From Draconibacterium orientale (GTDB taxonomy: Bacteria; Bacteroidota; Bacteroidia; Bacteroidales; UBA1556), in contig DZDC01000072.1 of NCBI GenBank assembly GCA_022736595.1, positions 1-12,196 of the forward strand: a stretch of 12,196 nucleotides of DNA. Reading direction: 5' to 3'. The notes under the pieces were generated by a model. That model searched no databases. It was given only the letters and a program-made list of their open reading frames with translations, and was not told the DNA's origin. Each line of letters starts with the position of its first letter. Positions within the stretch are counted from its first letter, which is position 1. A program made the translations under genes and the position numbers. This document shows positions 1 to 5,117 of the stretch, in pieces.

Positions 1-21
1 TTTATTGAGTTAGTTTAGTTT

Positions 22-54
22 AAAAATCGCCCTTCTCCTTTAGGGCGATTTTTT
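22..54 (+). terminator. Rho-independent terminator of an upstream gene outside the window
   Basis: AAAAATCGCCC at 22-32 pairs perfectly with GGGCGATTTTT at 43-53 around a 10-base loop, giving an 11-bp stem with a run of six T at 49-54. The stem is A-rich on its left and T-rich on its right, so it could work in both directions. The gene it serves on the + strand lies left of the window. Confidence 0.8.
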
Positions 55-55
55 C

Positions 56-63
56 TATTTTTG
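56..63 (+). promoter_or_regulatory. Bacteroidota -7 promoter element of the substrate-binding protein gene
   Basis: TATTTTTG matches the TAnnTTTG -7 element used by the Bacteroidota primary sigma factor and ends 20 bases before the ATG at 84. No convincing TTG -33 element is seen at the usual distance. The element starts directly after the upstream terminator, so the gene seems to begin its own transcript here with a very short leader. Confidence 0.5.
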
Positions 64-83
64 CCATTTTCAATCCCAAATCA

Positions 84-1241
84 ATGCTGTACTTTAGATT
101 TCCCCTTTTCCTAAGTTTATTTTTAATTATTACACTTTTTGCTTGTAAAGATACCAAAGAGTCTAAAAGTATTCAATCTTATGAAAATAAACTAAAAAGT
201 TCAGAATATTTCAAATATACAAAACTAATAAAGCTTCAACAATATAAAGGGTACCAAATACTTACATTGATGAATCCATGGAATCCGGAGTTAGAATGGA
301 TCACTTATTTGCTTCTTGAGGAAAATTATCAACAACCACAACTAAATATTAAACCCAACTTTACGGTTCAACTTCCTCTTACTCGCACCGTAGTAACCAT
401 GGCCTCTGGATTGGGGTTTATTGATCAATTGCAATCTCTTGAATGTATTGTGGGTGTAAGCAAAAAGGAATTTGTATATAATCCACTGATTAGAAAGTCA
501 ATTGATGATGGATTAATAAGTCAGGTGGGAAGTTTTGAACAACAAAGTATTGAGAATCTTCTAATGACAAAACCTCAACTATTGATTCAAAGCGCATACT
601 CTGCCGACCAATTGTCTTTGGATAAATTCATAATCAATGCTGGTATTCCAGTTATTTATAATTGTGATTGGATTGAAGAGAATCCTTTGGCGAGGGCAGA
701 ATGGATAAAATTTTTTGGATTATTGTTGAGTAAGGCAACTCAAGCCGAAGCCATTTTTGATAGTATTGAGGTCAATTACCATAAACAATGCCGTATTGCT
801 GAAAGTAAAAACCATAGAATTACAGTATTGGTTGGCACACCTTATAAAGATATATGGTATTTGCCCGCAGGCGGAAGTTACAAAGCTCAAATGATAAAGG
901 ATGCAGGAGGACATTATGCTTGGAAAGATCATTATCAATCGGGGAGTTTGGCCTTGTCATTTGAAGAGGTTTACGCCAAACAACATCAAGCTGAGGTCTG
1001 GATTGAAGTCCCATTTGAAACCTTTAATCTTATGCAATCAGAAAACTCTAATTACGAATTGTTTGATTCTTTTAAAAACAAACGAGTTTATAATAACCGA
1101 AAACAAATGCATGCTGATGGAGCAAATAATTATTGGGAAAGGGGGGTGTGTAGGCCTGATGAGATTTTAGCTGACTACATTAAAATTTTTAATGATGGTT
1201 CCGATATCGATAGTTTGCTCTATTATAAGCGTCTAAAATAG
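84..1241 (+). CDS. ABC transporter substrate-binding lipoprotein (BtuF/FecB type)
   Basis: Predicted 385-residue periplasmic binding lipoprotein of a metal-chelate importer. The N-terminus has a hydrophobic signal segment (residues 5-20) and a lipobox LFAC with the lipidated cysteine at 21. A leader region of about 75 residues follows. The periplasmic binding protein fold of the cobalamin/iron-siderophore type then starts near residue 100, with RTVVTMASGLGFIDQL and VGVSKKEFVYNP in the first lobe, a long linking helix after AGIPVIYNCDW, and the second lobe carrying LVGTPYKDIWYLPAGGSY. The ending NNYWERGVCRPDEILADYI is typical of this family in Bacteroidota. The matching permease and ATPase lie downstream, but a 254-bp gap with separate promoter elements suggests separate transcription. 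The substrate (B12, heme or iron-siderophore) is not evident, and no TonB-dependent receptor is present in the window. Confidence 0.85.
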   Translation: MLYFRFPLFLSLFLIITLFACKDTKESKSIQSYENKLKSSEYFKYTKLIKLQQYKGYQILTLMNPWNPELEWITYLLLEENYQQPQLNIKPNFTVQLPLTRTVVTMASGLGFIDQLQSLECIVGVSKKEFVYNPLIRKSIDDGLISQVGSFEQQSIENLLMTKPQLLIQSAYSADQLSLDKFIINAGIPVIYNCDWIEENPLARAEWIKFFGLLLSKATQAEAIFDSIEVNYHKQCRIAESKNHRITVLVGTPYKDIWYLPAGGSYKAQMIKDAGGHYAWKDHYQSGSLALSFEEVYAKQHQAEVWIEVPFETFNLMQSENSNYELFDSFKNKRVYNNRKQMHADGANNYWERGVCRPDEILADYIKIFNDGSDIDSLLYYKRLK

Positions 1242-1275
1242 AAAAGGTTAAACAATCTTTAAAATATTGGAAGCT

Positions 1276-1297
1276 GAATTTTGGAAAATTCTTTTTT
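1276..1297 (+). terminator. Possible weak terminator after the substrate-binding protein gene
   Basis: GAATTTT (1276-1282) and AAAATTC (1285-1291) are self-complementary and are followed by six T (1292-1297). The stem is almost all A/T, so stability is low. It lies 35 bases after the stop codon, a sensible place for the end of this transcript. Confidence 0.35.
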
Positions 1298-1312
1298 CAA
1301 GAAACTAAAAAA

Positions 1313-1366
1313 CCTCTGCGTTCCCAGGTTCTCTGCGGTGCATTTATTACCACTGAGAAACACAAA
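1313..1366. repeat. Decayed copy of a dispersed CTCTGCG/GAGA palindromic repeat
   Basis: The stretch holds CTCTGCG twice (1314-1320 and 1331-1337), then GGTG, a short A/T spacer and CCACTGAGAAACACA. This resembles, from memory, an intergenic repeat of the form CTCTGCGGTG...ACCGCAGAGA seen in many Bacteroidota and other environmental genomes. The two arms no longer pair well, so this would be an old copy. It sits between the binding-protein gene and the permease gene, and nothing suggests that it is translated. Confidence 0.45.
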
Positions 1367-1460
1367 TGAACTAACCTGAAATAGGAATATGAAATGAGGT
1401 TTTTTAATTGGGGAGAAGTGTTGTAATTTTATTTCTTGCTTTTCCGAAACAAAATCGCAA

Positions 1461-1491
1461 TTGCCTTAAATTTGCCACTTAAATAAATTTG
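1461..1491 (+). promoter_or_regulatory. Tandem TAAATTTG promoter elements before the permease gene
   Basis: Two identical TAAATTTG -7 elements lie at 1467-1474 and 1484-1491. The second has a TTG 20 bases upstream (1461-1463), a fitting -33 spacing, but it would place the transcript start almost on the start codon. The first lies 21 bases before the TTG start, the same distance seen at other genes in this window, and is the better candidate. Confidence 0.5.
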
Positions 1492-1495
1492 AATT

Positions 1496-2503
1496 TTGAC
1501 TATACGCATACTTCTTTTATCCATTCTTTTTGTAGTTCTCAGCTTGTTGAGTTTGTTGACAGGTTCGGTATGGATTTCACCATCAGAAATCTACGAAGCT
1601 CTTACCAATCCTCAATTGAATGTAGTAAATCATTTTATCTTTACGCAGTTGCGATTGTCAAAAACCATTGCAGCCATTGTGGTTGGTATGGGTTTGCCCA
1701 TATCTGGTTTAATGATGCAAACCTTGTATCGCAATCCACTGGCTGGTCCTTTTGTATTGGGCATCAGTAGTGGAGCCAGTTTAGGAGTTGCTCTTTTTGT
1801 ATTTGCTGGAAGCAGTTTACTCGCTTTAAGTCCGTGGCTTCTCTCTCTTGGATTAGGTTTTTTTGCCATTCTTGGTGCTTTTTTGGTAATGCTTTTAGTA
1901 CTTACCGTTTCCATTTCCATCCGCAACTCAGCTTCTTTGCTCGTGGTTGGAATCATGGTGGGAAGTTTAAGCACTGCCTTAGTCAGTGTGATGCAATATT
2001 ACAGTTCACCCCAACTCTTGCAAAGGTTTGTTGTGTGGACTTTTGGAAGCTTAGGCGGAATACATTGGAATGAAATCATTGTAATGACTTTGGTGGTTAG
2101 CTTTTCCATTGTGTTTAGTTTTGGCTTGATGAAGTCCATGAATGCATTGATGATCAATGAAGATTATGCTAAAGGACTTGGAATAAAGGTGAACTATTTA
2201 AAAATTAAAATGATAGTTTTAAGTAGCCTCATGGCAGGAATTATTACCGCCTATGCAGGCCCTATTGCTTTTATCGGCGTAGCTATACCACATCTTGCTC
2301 GTAACTTTATTCATACTTCGGATCATCGTAAGACTTTGCCAATAGTTTTACTTCTTGGTTCCAATATGATGTTGATTTGTGACCTTATTTCTCAACTTCC
2401 AGGCGGCACCACCGTGTTGCCAATCAATTCTGTGACTGCGCTTTTTGGAGCTCCCATCGTAATTTGGATTGTGATTAAAAATCGTAGTTTTTTAAACTCA
2501 TGA
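1496..2503 (+). CDS. FecCD/BtuC-type ABC transporter permease
   Basis: 335-residue polytopic inner-membrane permease of the FecCD family, which forms a homodimeric channel for cobalamin, heme or iron-siderophore complexes. Hydrophobic helices run through the whole protein, as in the ten-helix BtuC fold. Family signatures are visible: the first conserved block with LRLSKTIAAIVVG and LMMQTLYRNPLAGPFVLGIS, the ATPase-coupling loop GPIAFIGVAIPHLAR, and the ending LPGGTTVLPINSVTALFGAP. The usual RLPR is RLSK here. The start is a TTG: an in-frame TGA lies at 1490-1492 and no ATG lies before the first helix, so TTG at 1496 (or less likely ATT at 1493) must be used. The stop overlaps the ATPase start as ATGA, so the two proteins are probably translationally coupled. 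Confidence 0.9.
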   Translation: MTIRILLLSILFVVLSLLSLLTGSVWISPSEIYEALTNPQLNVVNHFIFTQLRLSKTIAAIVVGMGLPISGLMMQTLYRNPLAGPFVLGISSGASLGVALFVFAGSSLLALSPWLLSLGLGFFAILGAFLVMLLVLTVSISIRNSASLLVVGIMVGSLSTALVSVMQYYSSPQLLQRFVVWTFGSLGGIHWNEIIVMTLVVSFSIVFSFGLMKSMNALMINEDYAKGLGIKVNYLKIKMIVLSSLMAGIITAYAGPIAFIGVAIPHLARNFIHTSDHRKTLPIVLLLGSNMMLICDLISQLPGGTTVLPINSVTALFGAPIVIWIVIKNRSFLNS

Positions 2504-3486
2504 GGGGTATGATTTTAGAGACAAAAAATTTAAGCATTGGTTATTCTGCCAAAAATAAAAGCAAGATATTGCAATCTTCGCTGAACTTAAAATTGAAATC
2601 GGGGAATCTTGTGAGTTTGGTGGGACCCAATGGAGTAGGGAAGAGTACATTGCTAAAAACTCTTTGTAAACTAATTAGACCCATTGAAGGTGAGATTTGT
2701 ATAAAAGGGGAAAGCCTTGAAAGTGCTGAATCCAATGCGTTGGCCATGGTGCTTACTCAAGGAATTTACGCTCATGGTTTTACTGTGTTTGATGTGGTAA
2801 GTTTAGGTAGATATCCTTATACCAATTGGATAGGAAAGATGACGGCTCATGATGTTCAAATCATTGAGAATGCCATGGCGAGTGTTCATATCGGTCATTT
2901 GGCACATCAATCGGCCATGCAACTGAGCGATGGTGAAAAGCAGAGAATGATGATTGCAAAGGCTTTGGCCCAAGAGACTCCTCTAATTATTTTGGATGAG
3001 CCTACTTCCCATCTCGATTTGGTCAACAAAATAGAAATCATTCACCTGCTTCACCAGCTTTCACGTCAACATTCAAAAGCCATCTTGATGGTTACCCACG
3101 AACTTGATTTGGCCATTCAAAACTCTGATGAAATGTGGATTATGTCGCAGGAGGGAATTCAGATGGGCTGCCCCGAAGATTTGATTCTTGATGGTCGATT
3201 GCAGCGCTTATTTCAATCCAATCAGATTGTTTTTAATCAGGATCAACTTCATTTTCAACGAAATCATCTGTTATCAAAACCTATTTGGATGAAGTCAAAT
3301 TCTGATGGATTGGCTGAAAAGTTAAGCTTTCAGTTGCTTCAAAAGCTAGGATATTACTTGGAAGCTGGCTACAAGGATTGCCAATTGGAATTGTTAAGTA
3401 ACCAAACTTGGCAAATTACGAAAAATAATTCTGTTTTTCAGTTTGAAAATCTGGCGGGTGTACAAGATTTCCTAAGAAATAATTAA
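2500..3486 (+). CDS. ABC transporter ATP-binding protein with C-terminal extension (BtuD/FecE type)
   Basis: 328-residue ATPase that would power the neighbouring permease. In order it shows Walker A GPNGVGKST (42-50), Q-loop LTQG (Q87), signature LSDGEKQR (142-149) in place of the usual LSGGQ, Walker B LIILDEP (162-168), D-loop SHLD (170-173) and the H-loop histidine H200. The nucleotide-binding domain ends near residue 245. About 80 further residues follow that BtuD/FhuC proteins of around 255 residues lack. They contain an LSFQLLQKLGYYLE helix and may be a regulatory domain, though function is unknown. The start at 2500 overlaps the permease stop by four bases; a second in-frame ATG at 2509 is possible. 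Only 35 bases separate the stop from that of convergent rmuC, with no clear terminator between them. Confidence 0.9.
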   Translation: MRGMILETKNLSIGYSAKNKSKILQSSLNLKLKSGNLVSLVGPNGVGKSTLLKTLCKLIRPIEGEICIKGESLESAESNALAMVLTQGIYAHGFTVFDVVSLGRYPYTNWIGKMTAHDVQIIENAMASVHIGHLAHQSAMQLSDGEKQRMMIAKALAQETPLIILDEPTSHLDLVNKIEIIHLLHQLSRQHSKAILMVTHELDLAIQNSDEMWIMSQEGIQMGCPEDLILDGRLQRLFQSNQIVFNQDQLHFQRNHLLSKPIWMKSNSDGLAEKLSFQLLQKLGYYLEAGYKDCQLELLSNQTWQITKNNSVFQFENLAGVQDFLRNN

Positions 3487-3521
3487 AACTGCGTTATTAA
3501 GCAATCGACCTGCTTACCAAC

Positions 3522-4994
3522 CTAATCTTCAGCATCTTCTTCTATAAGGTCAGTGTTTTCAAAATCCAATTCATCTTCTTTGGTTAAGTAGCTGGAAGGA
3601 AGTGTTTTTTTTGCTGTGGCTCCAAGTTTACTTATAAGCTGGGCCTTGGAGCTGATGTTTCCTTTTCCTTCGATGAGTTTTGATTTTGCTTTTTCAAAGA
3701 AATCGCTGGATTTCTTAAGATTGTCACCAATTTTTTCAAAATCTTCTAAAAAGGCAACAATCTTATCCACCATTTTCCCGCTTTCTTCAGCGATTTTAAG
3801 CACATTCTTATTTTGCTTGTCGTGTTCCCAAAGCTCTGCAATCATCCGAAGTGCAGCAATAAGATTGGTAGGACTAATGAGTAAAATTTGCTTGCGATAG
3901 GCTTGGCTCCAAAGTTCGAAATCATTTTGTACAGCGAGCAAATAAGCAGGTTCAATGGGTAAAAACATCATTACAAATTCTGGAGTTTTTCCACTCTCTA
4001 TGAGGTCTTTATAGTTTTTGCTACTTAAGGATTTAATGTGGTTCTTTATGGATTCAATGTGGAGTTTTAAATGTTTTTTCTGCTCTTCGGCATTGAGGGC
4101 ATTCACATAAGCTTCGTAATTTCTAAGACTCACTTTCGAATCAATAACAACAAAGCGTTCGCCTGGATATTTCACAATCACATCCGGGCGCAACCGTTGG
4201 TTGTCTTCACTTACAAAACTCTGTTGCACAAAGTATTCGCGACCTTTGGTAAGTCCTGAGTTTTCTAAAATATTTTCCAAAATCATCTCCCCCCAATCAC
4301 CTTGAGTTTTATTGTCGCCTTTCAGAGCCAAGGTGAGGTTTTTGGCTTCTTCACTTAAGCTACGATTGTATTTCTCAAGTTGCAAAAGTTGCTCTTTAAG
4401 TGAAAAACGCTCGCGTTCATCGTCTTTAAAAGCATCGGTAACTTGCTTTTTGAATTGATCAATTTTTTCCTTCATCGGATTGATAAGTTCGTCGATATCC
4501 CGTTTGCTCTGCTCCGAAAAATTCTTCGATTTTTGATCTAAAATCTCATTAGCTAGTACTTTAAACTCGTTTTTAAGTTGATCTTTTTGTTGATTAAAAA
4601 CTTCAAATTGAGCGCTTAGCTTTTCTTCTTCTGCTTTCAATTTTGCTGTTAAAGTATGTTGATGTTTTTCTAATTCTGTTTTTTCCTCCTTTAGTTTTTC
4701 AAAGTCTGTTTTAAAACCCTCCAATTCAGAAATTTTGTTCAACAACATGGAATGTTCCACACTTAAACTATTCACTTGAAGTTTCATCTCCATTTGCTCA
4801 TCTTGTAAAATTTGTTTTTCGGAATTCAGTTTTATAACTTCTGATTTCAACGAAATTGCATCATTTTTAAGTTGGTCAATTTTGCTGGTTTCACCTTGAT
4901 ATTCAAGTTGTAGGGTATGATTTTTTCGGTTGAAAATGATATAGGCCACACTAAAGCCGGCAACGATTCCAAGAACGACAATTAGATATTCCAT
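3522..4994 (-). CDS. rmuC: DNA recombination protein RmuC
   Basis: 490-residue RmuC family protein. An N-terminal membrane anchor (residues 2-21) is followed by a long heptad-rich coiled coil (about 30-225) and then the nuclease-like RmuC domain (about 230-440). Visible signatures are GDWGEMILENILENSGL (232-248), RPDVIV (269-274), VVIDSKVSL (282-290) with acidic D271 and D285 and lysine K287 as in PD-(D/E)XK-type folds, FLPIEPAYL (344-352) and RMIAELWEHDKQNKN. In E. coli, rmuC loss raises inversion at short inverted repeats; the biochemical activity is not firmly known. The tail is strongly acidic (EDELDFENTDLIEEDAED). It is divergent from the ATP-grasp gene and converges on the ABC ATPase gene, so it seems to be a single-gene transcript. 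Confidence 0.93.
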   Translation of the reverse strand: MEYLIVVLGIVAGFSVAYIIFNRKNHTLQLEYQGETSKIDQLKNDAISLKSEVIKLNSEKQILQDEQMEMKLQVNSLSVEHSMLLNKISELEGFKTDFEKLKEEKTELEKHQHTLTAKLKAEEEKLSAQFEVFNQQKDQLKNEFKVLANEILDQKSKNFSEQSKRDIDELINPMKEKIDQFKKQVTDAFKDDERERFSLKEQLLQLEKYNRSLSEEAKNLTLALKGDNKTQGDWGEMILENILENSGLTKGREYFVQQSFVSEDNQRLRPDVIVKYPGERFVVIDSKVSLRNYEAYVNALNAEEQKKHLKLHIESIKNHIKSLSSKNYKDLIESGKTPEFVMMFLPIEPAYLLAVQNDFELWSQAYRKQILLISPTNLIAALRMIAELWEHDKQNKNVLKIAEESGKMVDKIVAFLEDFEKIGDNLKKSSDFFEKAKSKLIEGKGNISSKAQLISKLGATAKKTLPSSYLTKEDELDFENTDLIEEDAED

Positions 4995-5015
4995 TGGGGT
5001 TTATTTATGAACTTA

Positions 5016-5023
5016 CAAAGGTA
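5016..5023 (-). promoter_or_regulatory. -7 promoter element of rmuC
   Basis: On the - strand the sequence reads TACCTTTG, matching TAnnTTTG, and ends 21 bases before the rmuC ATG. No TTG -33 element is evident further upstream. Confidence 0.5.
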
Positions 5024-5091
5024 TTAAAAATGGCGTGCTAAAGAAGAGCGTGATTGTTTAAGATTTAGGATTCTTTCATTGCATAAAAATT

Positions 5092-5099
5092 TATCTTTG
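5092..5099 (+). promoter_or_regulatory. -7 promoter element deciding the start of the receiver/ATP-grasp gene
   Basis: TATCTTTG matches TAnnTTTG and lies 18 bases before the ATG at 5118. It falls inside the reading frame if the TTG at 5079 were the start, which argues that translation begins at 5118. The divergent rmuC element lies about 70 bases away on the other strand, so the two genes share one intergenic promoter region. Confidence 0.5.
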
Positions 5100-5117
5100 T
5101 TTCCAAATATCCATATA

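Noticed and set aside
1..83. Cobalamin riboswitch upstream of the BtuF-like gene
   Set aside because: The space is filled by a terminator and a promoter element, leaving about 20 bases of leader, far too short for a B12 aptamer.
720..1170. Overlapping open frames inside the binding-protein gene
   Set aside because: They are shadows of the real frame with no family motifs and no promoter support.
1242..1495. Cobalamin riboswitch upstream of the permease
   Set aside because: No B12-box-like conserved core was recognised; the spacer holds a repeat remnant and promoter elements only.
5079..5117. TTG at 5079 as the start of the receiver/ATP-grasp protein
   Set aside because: The TATCTTTG promoter element at 5092-5099 would lie inside the coding region, and an ATG at 5118 follows at the spacing seen at other genes here.
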